In this document: positions 55,365 through 64,000 of the stretch, one piece after another
How positions within the stretch are numbered: the stretch's first letter is position 1
Layout of the letters: every line of letters begins with the position of its first letter
Assembly: GCF_019973615.1 (NCBI RefSeq)
Contig: NZ_AP024238.1
Span: 2,811,989 to 2,875,988 of the forward strand
Length of the DNA stretch: 64,000 bases
Direction: 5' to 3'
Source: Rhodoferax lithotrophicus
Lineage (GTDB): Bacteria; Pseudomonadota; Gammaproteobacteria; Burkholderiales; Burkholderiaceae_C
The notes under the pieces: model-generated
Told to the model about the DNA's origin: nothing
Seen by the model: the letters and a program-made list of their open reading frames with translations, nothing else
Databases searched by the model: none
Program-made: the position numbers and the translations under genes

Positions 55365-56256
55365 GCCCCCCACCCGCAACGGCATCGGGCCAAGTTGTGT
55401 GGCCTTCCCGCCGGGTCCATGGCCCAATTTGCTGGATTTTTTGGCAGCGCGCTTTCCCAACATCAGCCGCAGCACCTGGCTAGAACGCATGGCACGCGGC
55501 GACGTGCTCAGCGAAACCGGCGAACCCGTCACCTCTGAGATAGCCAGCCAAGCGCCCTACCCTGCGCATCAAAAGCTGTTTTACTACCGCGAGGTGCCCA
55601 ACGAGCCACGCATCCCATTTGATGAGGTGCTGCTGTTTGAAGATGCGCACCTGATCGTGGTCGACAAGCCGCATTTTTTGCCAGTGGTGCCCTCAGGCGG
55701 CTACCTGACTGAGACGGTGCTGGTGCGCCTGAAAAACCGGCTAGGGCTGGATGATCTGGTGCCGATCCACCGCATTGACCGTGACACCGCTGGGCTGGTG
55801 ATGTTCTCCAAACAACCGGCCAGCCGTGCCGCCTACTGCGCCCTGTTCAGCCAGCATGCGGTGCGCAAAACCTATGAGGCCATTGCGCCCTGGCGGGCTG
55901 ACCTGAGCTTGCCATTAACCCGCCAAAGCCGCATCCGGCCAGCCGGACATTTCATGCTGCAGCAAGAGGTGGCAGGGCCGGTGAACGCCATCACCCACAT
56001 CGATGTGCTTGAAGTACGCGGTGACCTGGCGCGCTACCAGCTCAAGCCGGTGACCGGCCAGCGGCATCAATTGCGCGTACACATGCTCGGCCTGGGCTTG
56101 CCGCTGCTGCACGACGGGCTGTATCCCACACTCACGCCCGAGGGGCAACTGGACTACGCCAAACCCTTGCAGTTGCTGGCCAAAGAGCTGGTATTTACCG
56201 ACCCCGTAAGTGGCATCGAGCGACAGTTTTCAAGCTCAAGAAAGCTGTTATTCTGA
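55351..56256 (+). CDS. RluA-family pseudouridine synthase
   Basis: The roughly 300-residue protein has the RluA-type catalytic signature '[19 protein letters not shown]' with the catalytic Asp in HRIDRDT, '[23 protein letters not shown]' before it, and '[27 protein letters not shown]' after it. It isomerises uridine in rRNA or tRNA; the target is unknown. The start is uncertain: TTG 55351 overlaps the end of trmB by 14 bases, and no ATG lies in the right place. Related proteins begin about here. Confidence 0.85.
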   Translation: MNGFKPPTRNGIGPSCVAFPPGPWPNLLDFLAARFPNISRSTWLERMARGDVLSETGEPVTSEIASQAPYPAHQKLFYYREVPNEPRIPFDEVLLFEDAHLIVVDKPHFLPVVPSGGYLTETVLVRLKNRLGLDDLVPIHRIDRDTAGLVMFSKQPASRAAYCALFSQHAVRKTYEAIAPWRADLSLPLTRQSRIRPAGHFMLQQEVAGPVNAITHIDVLEVRGDLARYQLKPVTGQRHQLRVHMLGLGLPLLHDGLYPTLTPEGQLDYAKPLQLLAKELVFTDPVSGIERQFSSSRKLLF

Positions 56257-56257
56257 C

Positions 56258-57016
56258 CTAGCCCCGCCCCGCAAACGGCATCTGCGTGGCCATGACGGTG
56301 TGAAACATGACATTGGCCGACAAGGGTAAATTGGCCATGTAGACGATGGATTGGCCGACGATATTGACATCCATCACCGGTTCCACAGCGATGCTGCCGT
56401 TGGCTTGCAAAATGCCGGCCTGCATGCGTTGCGTCATGTCGGTGGCGGCATTGCCAATGTCAATCTGCCCGACAGCAATGTTGTATTTACGGCCATCCAG
56501 CGAGGCGGTTTTGGTCAGCCCGGTCACCGCGTGTTTGGTGGCGGTGTAGGCAATCGAGTTGGGGCGAGGTGTGGTGGCTGAAATCGAGCCGTTGTTGATG
56601 ATGCGCCCACCCATCGGGGTTTGCGCTTTCATCACCCGAAAAGCTTGGCGCAAGCACAAAAACATGCCGGTCAGGTTGACATCAACCACGCCTTGCCAGG
56701 CTTGCAGTGTCAGGTCTTCAATCAACACGCCGGGTGGGGCGCTGATGCCTGCATTGTTGAAGAGCAAATCGATGCGACCAAATTTCTCCAGTGCCTGGTC
56801 AAAAAGCGACACCACCGCCGCCTCCTGGGACACATCGGCCGAAACAACCAAGGCACGATCCGGGGCAGCGGACAAAGCCGCAACCTCCTGCAAGGCTTGC
56901 AACCTGCGGCCAGCCAAAACCACGCACCAACCGTCAGCCAACAACGCCAGTGCGACCGCCTTGCCAATGCCTGAGCCCGCGCCAGTGACCAAAGCAACTT
57001 TTTTTGAATGTGTCAT
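56258..57016 (-). CDS. Short-chain dehydrogenase/reductase
   Basis: A classical SDR of 252 residues: '[25 protein letters not shown]' binds NAD(P), '[13 protein letters not shown]' is the NNAG motif, and the active site consists of Ser in '[25 protein letters not shown]' with Tyr-x3-Lys. The exact substrate is unknown. ATG 57016; the frame remains open upstream without support. It converges with the RluA-type gene (one base between stop codons) and follows rnr by 28 bases. Confidence 0.9.
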   Translation of the reverse strand: MTHSKKVALVTGAGSGIGKAVALALLADGWCVVLAGRRLQALQEVAALSAAPDRALVVSADVSQEAAVVSLFDQALEKFGRIDLLFNNAGISAPPGVLIEDLTLQAWQGVVDVNLTGMFLCLRQAFRVMKAQTPMGGRIINNGSISATTPRPNSIAYTATKHAVTGLTKTASLDGRKYNIAVGQIDIGNAATDMTQRMQAGILQANGSIAVEPVMDVNIVGQSIVYMANLPLSANVMFHTVMATQMPFAGRG

Positions 57017-57044
57017 GAGTTCAATTTGATAAGTAGGGATGTGC

Positions 57045-59315
57045 TCAACTGCGTCGACGTGGTTTTCGGGTTTTGGATTTTTCCGGTTCAGACGCTTTGG
57101 GGCTGACTGCACGTTTGGAGGACTTCACGCGCGGCTTGGGCTCGCCAGTTTGCCGCTCACGGCGGCCTGGTTGAGTTGCCCTGATCGCCTCACCTGGCGT
57201 TCTTTGCCCTTTGTCTTCAGACGAACCGGAGGTGTCGCGCTCTTTTGAGCTGCGTGTGCTCAAGCCCTCATTGTCAGACAACAGGCGGAAATCAATACGC
57301 CGTCCATCCAGATCGACCCGGCTCACCTGCACCCGCACCCGGGAACCTAGCGCAAAACGTATGCCGGTGCGCTCGCCACGCAATTCCTGGCGGGCCTCGT
57401 CAAAGCGGTAGTAATCACCTCCCAGTTCAGTGATGTGAACCAGGCCCTCCACATACATGGCATCCAGGGTCACAAAAATACCAAAACTGGTCACGGCACT
57501 GACCACGCCACTGTATTCTTCGCCCAGGTGTTCCCGCATGTACTTGCATTTCAGCCAGGCTTCGACATCACGGCTGGCTTCATCGGCACGCCGCTCGTTG
57601 GCGCTGCAATGCAGGCCAGCGGCTTGCCAAGCTTGCATGTCGACACTGAGCTTGCGCGGTTTTTGCCCCGGCTGGGCGACGCGTGATGCCAGGTTTTTTT
57701 CGAGTCTTTTGGACAGTTTGGCATGCGCCTCACCCGGTATCGGCAAGGTCGGCAACTGGTATTTGGATTTGGCCAAAATCGCCTTGATGACCCGGTGCAC
57801 CAGCAAATCCGGGTAACGCCGAATCGGGCTGGTGAAATGCGTGTAAGCCTCAAACGCCAAGCCAAAGTGGCCGCTGTTCATCGGGGTGTAGATGGCTTGC
57901 TGCATCGAGCGCAGCAACATGGTTTGAATCTGCTGGGTGTCAGGCCGCCCCTGGGTGGCTTTGGCAATGGCTTGGAAATCTGCCGGTTGCGGGTCGTCCC
58001 CAATGCTCAGGGGCACGCCGGTCATTTTCAGGAAGTTTCTGAGCAGTTCGACCTTTTCAGGTGTTGGCCCTTCGTGCACGCGAAATAAACCCGCATGTTT
58101 GCTTTGCGCAATGAAGTCAGCACTGCACACATTGGCCGCCAGCATGGCTTCTTCAATCAACTTGTGAGCATCGTTGCGGGTGCGCGGCACAATTTTTTCA
58201 ATGCGGCCTGCCTCGTCACAAACTATCTGTGTTTCAACGGTTTCAAAGTCCACCGCACCTCGGCGCTCACGCGATTTCAGCAATGCCCGGTAAACATCAT
58301 GCAGATTGATTAAATCAGTGACACGCTCTTTGCGTTTGATCGCTTCAGGCCCCCGAGTGTTGGCCAAAATGGCAGCCACCTCGGTATAGGTAAAGCGGGC
58401 ATGGCTCCACATCACGGCCGGATAGAACTGGTAAGCCGTCACTTCCCCGTCCGGGCTCACCATCATGTCGCAGACCATACACAAACGCTCGACTTCAGGG
58501 TTGAGTGAACACAAGCCGTTGGACAATTTTTCCGGCAGCATCGGAATCACCCGGCGCGGAAAATAAACGCTGGTGGCACGATCATAGGCATCGACATCAA
58601 TGGGCGAACCGTTTTCCACATAGTGGCTGACATCGGCAATCGCCACCAGCAAACGCCAGCCTGAAACCGCTGACTTACCTCGACCAATTTTGGCGGGCTC
58701 GCAATAAACGGCATCGTCAAAGTCGCGTGCGTCTTCACCATCAATGGTGACCAGCGGAACGTCCGTCAAATCGACACGATGTTTCTTGTCTGTCAAGCGG
58801 ACTGCATCCGGCAGCCCGCGTGCCTGCGCAATACAGGCCTCAGAAAATACATGAGGCACATCGTACTTGCGCACAGCAATTTCAATTTCCATGCCGGGGT
58901 CATCTATTTCACCCAGTACCTCCTTGACACGACCGACCGGCTGACCAAACAGCGCAGGAGGCTCAGTCAGTTCAACCACCACCACTTGCCCGGCTTTGGC
59001 CGCTCCCGTGGCGGCCTTTGGAATCATCACATCCTGGCCATAACGCTTGTCCTCTGGGGCCACGATCCAGATACCACTTTCACACAACAAGCGACCAATG
59101 ATCACATGGTTGCTGCGCTCAACAATTTCAACGACACGGCCTTCGGGCCGACCCTTGCGGTCACAGCGAACCACACGCGCCTTGACACGGTCTTTGTGCA
59201 GCACCGCACGCATTTCATTGGGTGGCAAATAAATGTCCGCTTCACCATCGTCCCGGATCACAAAACCATGACCATCACGATGTCCTTGAACAATTCCTTC
59301 AACTTCTTCCAGCAA
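57045..59315 (-). CDS. rnr: Ribonuclease R, N-terminal region short or non-canonical start
   Basis: RNase R is a processive 3'-5' exoribonuclease that degrades structured RNA. After the cold-shock domains ('[24 protein letters not shown]'), the RNB catalytic domain shows '[19 protein letters not shown]' with the metal-binding Asp residues, and an S1 domain lies near the C-terminus ('[28 protein letters not shown]'), followed by a basic tail. The helix-turn-helix found before the cold-shock domains in E. coli is absent. There is no ATG in place: TTG 59315 is my choice; the GTG at 59393 would lie antisense in tRNA-Leu. Confidence 0.9.
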   Translation of the reverse strand: MLEEVEGIVQGHRDGHGFVIRDDGEADIYLPPNEMRAVLHKDRVKARVVRCDRKGRPEGRVVEIVERSNHVIIGRLLCESGIWIVAPEDKRYGQDVMIPKAATGAAKAGQVVVVELTEPPALFGQPVGRVKEVLGEIDDPGMEIEIAVRKYDVPHVFSEACIAQARGLPDAVRLTDKKHRVDLTDVPLVTIDGEDARDFDDAVYCEPAKIGRGKSAVSGWRLLVAIADVSHYVENGSPIDVDAYDRATSVYFPRRVIPMLPEKLSNGLCSLNPEVERLCMVCDMMVSPDGEVTAYQFYPAVMWSHARFTYTEVAAILANTRGPEAIKRKERVTDLINLHDVYRALLKSRERRGAVDFETVETQIVCDEAGRIEKIVPRTRNDAHKLIEEAMLAANVCSADFIAQSKHAGLFRVHEGPTPEKVELLRNFLKMTGVPLSIGDDPQPADFQAIAKATQGRPDTQQIQTMLLRSMQQAIYTPMNSGHFGLAFEAYTHFTSPIRRYPDLLVHRVIKAILAKSKYQLPTLPIPGEAHAKLSKRLEKNLASRVAQPGQKPRKLSVDMQAWQAAGLHCSANERRADEASRDVEAWLKCKYMREHLGEEYSGVVSAVTSFGIFVTLDAMYVEGLVHITELGGDYYRFDEARQELRGERTGIRFALGSRVRVQVSRVDLDGRRIDFRLLSDNEGLSTRSSKERDTSGSSEDKGQRTPGEAIRATQPGRRERQTGEPKPRVKSSKRAVSPKASEPEKSKTRKPRRRS

Positions 59316-59365
59316 AACGCTGGTTTGCTTAATATTTTTGATACAATACCTTTCTTTCCTGAGAT

Positions 59366-59450
<85 letters not shown>

Positions 59451-59507
59451 ATATAAATGAATTCCGGTTCATTTTTATGTCAGAAACCGGATGTTTTTGA
59501 ATAAAAA

Positions 59508-59533
59508 GCCGCTGCAACTGCAGCGGCTTTTTT
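59508..59533. terminator. Bidirectional terminator between tRNA-Leu and rimO
   Basis: GCCGCTGC (59508-59515) pairs with GCAGCGGC (59520-59527) around AACT; six T follow on plus, and five A precede it (five T on minus). It can end both the tRNA and the rimO transcripts. Confidence 0.93.
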
Positions 59534-59574
59534 ATTGCCTTTTTCCATGTTGCGAGACTGTTCAATGGCCAAGC

Positions 59575-60978
59575 TCAGAATGGTTGTGCCACCAGATCAT
59601 GCCCACGCGCAGCCACAATCTTAGCCTTGGTGAATTCACCTACCCGCAAGGTCTTGCTGATTTTTTCAGGCGCAAGTAATTGCACTACACCATCAATTTC
59701 AGGCGCATCTGCATAAGATCGTCCCAACCCACCTTTTTTACCCAAACCTGGGGCTGCATCAACCAAAATCTGCATGGTTGTCCCAACCCGTTTTTGCAAT
59801 TTACTGGATGACACCGTTTCAGCAACCTCCATGAAACGGGCACGGCGCTCTTCACGCAAAACCTCAGGGAGCATGCCAGGCAATTCGTTCGCCGCTGCAC
59901 CCTCGACAGGGCTGTAAGCAAAGCATCCTGCTCTATCAATTTGTGCTTCACGTACAAAATCCAGCAAATGCTCAAACTCAGATTCGGTTTCACCTGGAAA
60001 ACCTGTGATAAACGTGCTGCGAACCACAATCTCTGGACACATTTCACGCCAACGTAACAGTCGCTCCAGATTTTTTTCACCACTGGCAGGACGCTTCATG
60101 CGTTTTAACACCTCAGGGTGACTGTGCTGAAACGGCACATCCAGATACGGCAACACAAGACCTGAAGCCATCAGCGGCAAAATGTCATCCACACTTGGAT
60201 AGGGGTACACATAGTGCAAACGCACCCAAGCTCCATATGTTTGCGCCATCTCACCCAAGGCTTGCGTCAATTCAAACAAGCGGGTTTTGATCGGTTTCCC
60301 ATTCCAGAAACCCGTGCGATATTTCACATCAACACCGTAAGCGGAAGTATCTTGACTGATCACCAGCAACTCTTTGACACCGCCTTCAAACAAGGCTTGC
60401 GCTTCTTTGAGCACATCTCCAATCGGACGGGAAACCAAATCACCACGCATCGACGGAATGATGCAAAACGTGCAGCGATGGTTGCAGCCTTCGCTGATTT
60501 TGATGTACGCGTAGTGCCGGGGGGTCAGTTTGATGCCAGCCGAGCCAAAGGCATTCGGAATCAGATCCACAAATGGATCATGCGGTTTGGGCAAGTTGGC
60601 ATGTACCGCATCCATCACCTCTTGAGTGGCTTGTGGACCAGTGACCGCCAACACACTGGGATGCATTTGACGTATCAAGTTACTCCCACCCTCACCCGCT
60701 TTAGCTCCCAAACAGCCCGTCACAATGACCTTGCCGTTTTCTGCCAACGCCTCGCCAATGGTGTCAAGGCTTTCTTTGACCGCATCATCAATGAAGCCAC
60801 AGGTGTTGACAATCACCAAGTCAGCACCTGCAAAGGTTTTAACGGTTTGATAACCTTCAGCACTTAACTGCGTCAATATCAACTCTGAATCCGTAAGCGC
60901 TTTCGCGCACCCCAAACTGACAAATCCGACCTTGGGAGCTGAAGTAGATTTGGCGTTTTCTGAAATATGTTGGTTCAT
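59575..60978 (-). CDS. rimO: Ribosomal protein uS12 methylthiotransferase
   Basis: RimO adds a methylthio group to Asp88/89 of ribosomal protein S12. The 467-residue radical-SAM enzyme has the N-terminal cluster domain ('[20 protein letters not shown]', '[18 protein letters not shown]', 'VIVTGCLG'), the radical-SAM motif '[19 protein letters not shown]' (CxxxCxxC) and a C-terminal TRAM domain. ATG 60978 is used; ribosome-binding site is weak. It stands alone between phaR and the terminator. Confidence 0.97.
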   Translation of the reverse strand: MNQHISENAKSTSAPKVGFVSLGCAKALTDSELILTQLSAEGYQTVKTFAGADLVIVNTCGFIDDAVKESLDTIGEALAENGKVIVTGCLGAKAGEGGSNLIRQMHPSVLAVTGPQATQEVMDAVHANLPKPHDPFVDLIPNAFGSAGIKLTPRHYAYIKISEGCNHRCTFCIIPSMRGDLVSRPIGDVLKEAQALFEGGVKELLVISQDTSAYGVDVKYRTGFWNGKPIKTRLFELTQALGEMAQTYGAWVRLHYVYPYPSVDDILPLMASGLVLPYLDVPFQHSHPEVLKRMKRPASGEKNLERLLRWREMCPEIVVRSTFITGFPGETESEFEHLLDFVREAQIDRAGCFAYSPVEGAAANELPGMLPEVLREERRARFMEVAETVSSSKLQKRVGTTMQILVDAAPGLGKKGGLGRSYADAPEIDGVVQLLAPEKISKTLRVGEFTKAKIVAARGHDLVAQPF

Positions 60979-60999
60979 ACGTAAATGATGAAAAGGCAC

Positions 61000-61539
61000 T
61001 CAAATAGCGCTTTTGATACCAAATGCACCCAGCATTTGATCAGTTTGTTTTTGCACCTGCTCCTGCATTTGAGCCAGCATGGCCTTGGACTGCTCCAAAC
61101 TACCACCCATCAAAGCCTGTAATGCCGGAGGCTGCATGGCTGCGTACTGGCTCCACATTTCCGGAGTAAATCCCTTGGACTGCTCAGCGAAACGAGTTTG
61201 CACTTCAATCAGGGATTGAATATTTTTTTCCAGATAGCCACCCAAAAATCCCTGCATAGCGTGACCATAAAAACGGATCAAACTCTCCAGCACCGGTGCT
61301 GTGAACATGGGGCGCCCTCCAGCTTCTTCTTCCAAAATAATTTGCAGAAGAATGCTGCGGGTAATGTCCTCACCCGTCTTGGCATCGCGAACCTCAAAGC
61401 TCACGCGACTCATCACCAATTGCTTGACTTCCGAAAGGGTGATGTAGGTCGACGTATCGGTGTCATAAAGACGCCGATTAGGATATTTTTTGATGATGCG
61501 TTGATGAGATTCGCTCTGCTGAGCCATGGCGGTGTTCAT
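61000..61539 (-). CDS. phaR: Polyhydroxyalkanoate synthesis repressor PhaR
   Basis: PhaR represses phasin genes and is titrated away by nascent PHA granules. The 179-residue protein starts with the PHB accumulation regulatory DNA-binding domain ('RIIKKYPNRRLYDTDTSTYITLSEVKQLVMSRVSFEVRDAKTGEDITRSILLQIILEEE'), then the second PHB-accumulation motif ('LIRFYGHAMQGFLGGYLEKNI') and a Gln/Met-rich helical tail. ATG 61539 has AAGGA 6 bases upstream. Likely targets include the sites at 8992 and 9051; TGCTGCAACA upstream of its own gene (61587-61596) might allow autoregulation. Confidence 0.95.
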   Translation of the reverse strand: MNTAMAQQSESHQRIIKKYPNRRLYDTDTSTYITLSEVKQLVMSRVSFEVRDAKTGEDITRSILLQIILEEEAGGRPMFTAPVLESLIRFYGHAMQGFLGGYLEKNIQSLIEVQTRFAEQSKGFTPEMWSQYAAMQPPALQALMGGSLEQSKAMLAQMQEQVQKQTDQMLGAFGIKSAI

Positions 61540-61737
61540 GTGAAGTCCTTGGACTCCCATTGAGCCCCTTGTGCTTTGTCGTTTTGTGCTGCAACAGATT
61601 GTAAGTAGTCGCAGCACGCACCCATACATCGGAAAACGGCCTAAAAGCCATTTCCAAAAACGGAAAAACTGACTGAAATAAACGAAGGAAAATACCGAGG
61701 TTCTTGAGAACTGAATCTGGCTATATTCAGAAAACCT

Positions 61738-61814
61738 TGGTAGGCGCGATTGGACTCGAACCAACGACCCCCACCATGTCAAGGTGGTGCTCTAACCAGC
61801 TGAGCTACGCGCCT
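61738..61814 (-). tRNA. tRNA-Val (GAC)
   Basis: On minus: acceptor AGGCGCG pairs with CGCGCCT; D-arm GCTCAGCTGGTTAGAGC; anticodon stem CCACC/GGTGG encloses TTGACAT with GAC; T-arm with GGTTCGAGTCC; encoded CCA. 77 bases. Confidence 0.97.
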
Positions 61815-61906
61815 AGGAGTATTCGAGAAGCCGAGAGTATAGCGGTAATATTCACGACCTTAACCAAAGGAGTCGTAAGAAATCTGTTTTTTCTTTCATA
61901 CGTGAT

Positions 61907-61932
61907 AATTGACGTTAACGTTAACGTCAATT
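61907..61932. promoter_or_regulatory. 26-bp perfect palindrome at the SDR promoter
   Basis: The half-site AATTGACGTTAAC is followed directly by its exact reverse complement. The centre holds GTTAACGTTAAC. It overlaps the downstream side of a possible -10 box (GATAAT, 61905-61910) and ends 15 bases before the ATG, the expected place for a repressor operator. TTGACGT...ACGTCAA arms recall MerR-family LiuR-type operators of branched-chain amino acid degradation (recalled, not checked). Confidence 0.75.
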
Positions 61933-61947
61933 TTTTTGGAGAAACTC

Positions 61948-62706
61948 ATGGATATTTCAGGAAAAGTTTTCATCGTGACAGGTGCAGCGTCAGGTTTGGG
62001 CGAAGGCACTGCACGCATGCTCAGCAGCAAAGGTGCCAAGGTGGTGGTTGCTGATATGCAAATTGAAAAAGGGGAGGCTGTTGCAGCCAGCATTGGCGGC
62101 ACCTTTGTGAAATGCGATGTCAGCAACGAAAGTGATGCTCAAGCCGCCGTCAACCTTGCATGCAGTTTGGGGAAACTGATGGGGTTGGTTAATTGCGCAG
62201 GCATTGCTCCCGCTGAAAAAACGGTAGGAAAATCAGGTGCACACTCACTGTCTGTGTTCAACAAATGCATCACCGTGAATCTGATTGGCAGTTTCAACAT
62301 GATTCGCCTGTGTGCCGATGCCATGAGCAAAAACGAACCAGAATCCACAGGTGAGCGTGGTGTCATGATCTCTACCGCGTCGGTAGCGGCTTATGACGGT
62401 CAGATTGGTCAAGCAGCCTACAGCGCATCCAAAGGAGGTATTGTGGGTATGACATTACCCATTGCCCGTGACTTGGCACGCAATGGCATCCGCAATATGA
62501 CCATTGCCCCTGGTATTTTTGGTACGCCCATGATGTTCAGCTTTCCTCAAGAAGTGCAAGATGCACTGGCTGCCAGCGTACCTTTTCCCTCCAGACTGGG
62601 CACACCACAAGACTACGCCAAACTGGCTGTCCATATTTTCGAAAACGACATGCTCAATGGCGAAGTGATCCGCTTGGACGGTGCCATTCGCTTGGCTCCA
62701 CGCTAA
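61948..62706 (+). CDS. SDR of the HSD17B10 / 3-hydroxyacyl-CoA dehydrogenase type II kind
   Basis: The 252-residue SDR resembles type II 3-hydroxyacyl-CoA dehydrogenases (2-methyl-3-hydroxybutyryl-CoA dehydrogenase of isoleucine degradation): '[33 protein letters not shown]', '[18 protein letters not shown]', active site Ser in '[27 protein letters not shown]' with Tyr-x3-Lys, and '[11 protein letters not shown]'. GGAG stands 7 bases before ATG 61948. Its neighbour palindrome suggests control by a dedicated regulator not in this window. Confidence 0.88.
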   Translation: MDISGKVFIVTGAASGLGEGTARMLSSKGAKVVVADMQIEKGEAVAASIGGTFVKCDVSNESDAQAAVNLACSLGKLMGLVNCAGIAPAEKTVGKSGAHSLSVFNKCITVNLIGSFNMIRLCADAMSKNEPESTGERGVMISTASVAAYDGQIGQAAYSASKGGIVGMTLPIARDLARNGIRNMTIAPGIFGTPMMFSFPQEVQDALAASVPFPSRLGTPQDYAKLAVHIFENDMLNGEVIRLDGAIRLAPR

Positions 62707-62725
62707 TTGATCACGACACCTTAAC

Positions 62726-62760
62726 CCTCCCAAGCCTTGCCCGCAACAAAGCTTGGGAGG
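62726..62760 (+). terminator. Hairpin after the SDR gene
   Basis: CCTCCCAAGC (62726-62735) pairs with GCTTGGGAGG (62751-62760) around a 15-base loop; only three T follow after CG, so termination may be partial. Confidence 0.65.
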
Positions 62761-62811
62761 CGTTTAGCCGCAGATTTTCGAAACCCTGCATGGGGTTTCT
62801 ACAATTCAGCC

Positions 62812-64000
62812 ATGTCCATTCCCCAGACTTTTGTTCAGGAACTTCTTGCGCGTGCTGACGTGGTTGAGATTGTGGGTCGTTACGTCCCTCTCAAAAAGGG
62901 CGGAGCCAATTTCATGGGACTGTGCCCTTTTCACAGTGAAAAATCACCCTCGTTTTCAGTCAGCCCGACCAAACAGTTTTACCACTGCTTTGGCTGTGGC
63001 AAAACAGGTAACGCTATTGGTTTTTTAATGGAACATGCTGGCATGAGCTTTGTGGAAGCGGTGCAAGACCTGGCCCAGCAATTTGGCATGAATGTTCCCG
63101 AAGATGATGCCAGTCCACAAGACCGTGCCAAGGCCGCACAACAACGCGAAAAACAATCCACCTTGAACGAGGTGCTTGAAAAAGCCTGCCAAGCCTATCA
63201 AAAACACCTGAAATACTCTGAACGGGCCGTAACGTACTTCAAAGGGCGAGGTGTGTCTGGCCAAGTCGCCAAGCAATTTGGCTTGGGCTATGCACCAGAA
63301 GGCTGGCGCAGCTTGGCCAGTGTGTTTCCAAACTACGAAGATCCATTGCTGGTGGAAAGTGGCTTGGTCATCCTGCATGAAGAAGAAGGGCAGGAGGTCA
63401 AACGTTACGACCGGTTCCGTGACCGCGTGATGTTTCCGATTCGAAACATTAAGGGCGAATACATTGGTTTTGGCGGTCGTGTCTTGGGAGACGATAAGCC
63501 CAAGTACCTGAATTCTCCAGAAACCCCAGTTTTCAGCAAAGGACGCGAACTCTACGGCCTGTTTGAGGCGCGTGCTGCCTTGCGTGAGCAGGGCTACGCA
63601 CTGGTCACGGAAGGCTACATGGATGTGGTTGCTCTGGCGCAATTGGGTTTTCCCAACGCCGTTGCCACATTGGGAACAGCTTGTACGGCTGAGCATGTCC
63701 AGAAATTGTTCCGTTTCACCGATGTGGTGGTGTTCAGCTTTGACGGTGACAGCGCCGGGCGACGCGCCGCCCGCAAGGCACTCGATGCTGCACTGCCCTT
63801 GGCTACTGACGTGCGCTCTGTCAAATTTTTATTCCTGCCACCTGAGCACGACCCTGACAGCTTTATCCGTGCACATGGTAAAGACGCATTTGCGCGCTAT
63901 GTGAGCGAAGCTGTTCCTTTGAGCCGGTTCTTGATTGATGTGGCCCGCGATGGTTGCGATCTCCATAGCGCCGAAGGTCGCGCCCACATGGTCAGCAACG
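62812..64000 (+). CDS. dnaG: DNA primase, 5' part
   Basis: DnaG makes RNA primers at replication forks. The visible 396 residues start 'MSIPQTFVQELLARADVVEIVGRYV', then the CHC2 zinc finger 'CPFHSEKSPSFSVSPTKQFYHCFGC' near residues 41-65, and the Toprim catalytic part with 'LVTEGYMDVVALAQLGFPNAVATLGTA' and 'VVFSFDGDSAGRRAARKAL'. The frame continues past the window end; the C-terminal DnaB-binding domain is outside. In many proteobacteria rpsU precedes and rpoD follows; here an SDR precedes. Confidence 0.97.
   Translation, partial: MSIPQTFVQELLARADVVEIVGRYVPLKKGGANFMGLCPFHSEKSPSFSVSPTKQFYHCFGCGKTGNAIGFLMEHAGMSFVEAVQDLAQQFGMNVPEDDASPQDRAKAAQQREKQSTLNEVLEKACQAYQKHLKYSERAVTYFKGRGVSGQVAKQFGLGYAPEGWRSLASVFPNYEDPLLVESGLVILHEEEGQEVKRYDRFRDRVMFPIRNIKGEYIGFGGRVLGDDKPKYLNSPETPVFSKGRELYGLFEARAALREQGYALVTEGYMDVVALAQLGFPNAVATLGTACTAEHVQKLFRFTDVVVFSFDGDSAGRRAARKALDAALPLATDVRSVKFLFLPPEHDPDSFIRAHGKDAFARYVSEAVPLSRFLIDVARDGCDLHSAEGRAHMVSN

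Overview
The window looks like chromosomal DNA of a betaproteobacterium in the order Burkholderiales, most likely a Rhodoferax/Polaromonas-like member of the Comamonadaceae. The basis is general protein resemblance, PhaR/phasin polyhydroxyalkanoate (PHA) control, the dnaX/4.5S RNA arrangement, and a dispersed short repeat of a type I remember from Comamonadaceae chromosomes. I see no transposase, integrase, phage gene, CRISPR array or plasmid function. It reads as core genome with one unusual accessory-like operon.

Layout. 1-850: 3' end of bamC. 876-4592 (minus): six-gene operon of cytoplasmic signalling-type proteins (Roadblock/LC7, Aer-like PAS, a periplasmic-binding-protein fold without a signal peptide, a CxxCH protein, a degenerate receiver protein, a possible second Roadblock-like protein). 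This is the best candidate for an undescribed system. 4696-8836 (minus): nitroreductase, thioesterase and lutABC lactate oxidation genes. 9130-9672: phasin gene with a strong promoter flanked by twin PhaR-type operators. 9879-15006 (minus): patatin lipoprotein, clpS-clpA and dusC. 15125-22645: SRPBCC protein, YedI-like membrane protein, acetyltransferase, 3-hydroxyacyl-CoA dehydrogenase, ThDP decarboxylase, tryptophanase-type lyase, glutathione peroxidase and Hsp15. 22675-26943 (minus): RND efflux pair. 27187-30715: rnhA and a YafS-like methyltransferase, divergent from gloB-mltD. 30782-34225 (minus): dnaX-ybaB-recR-MAPEG, with the 4.5S RNA gene divergent at 34283. 34457-39169: CoA transferase, flavoprotein, trxA and rho. 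39223-42738 (minus): thiamine ABC transporter under a TPP riboswitch. 42795-46186 (minus): NadR-like ATPase, serS, ispH, fkpB. 46306-47678: radC and an Smr protein. 47685-51272 (minus): truncated globin, hybrid histidine kinase, flavodoxin-like protein and pirin, with a divergent LysR regulator at 51388. 52354-56256: renalase-like oxidoreductase, gluQRS, trmB and an RluA-type synthase. 56258-61814 (minus): SDR, rnr, rimO, phaR and tRNA-Val, with tRNA-Leu on plus at 59366. 61948-64000: a second SDR behind a 26-bp palindrome, then the 5' part of dnaG.

How parts connect. PhaR (61000-61539) is the expected regulator of the phasin gene (9130-9672), whose promoter carries two near-identical 16-bp sites. 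The TPP riboswitch explains the thiBPQ operon. A roughly 60-70 bp degenerate repeat occurs in about nine places. It lies in intergenic gaps, supplies or abuts stop codons, and in gluQRS, trmB and dnaX lies in frame inside the coding sequence.
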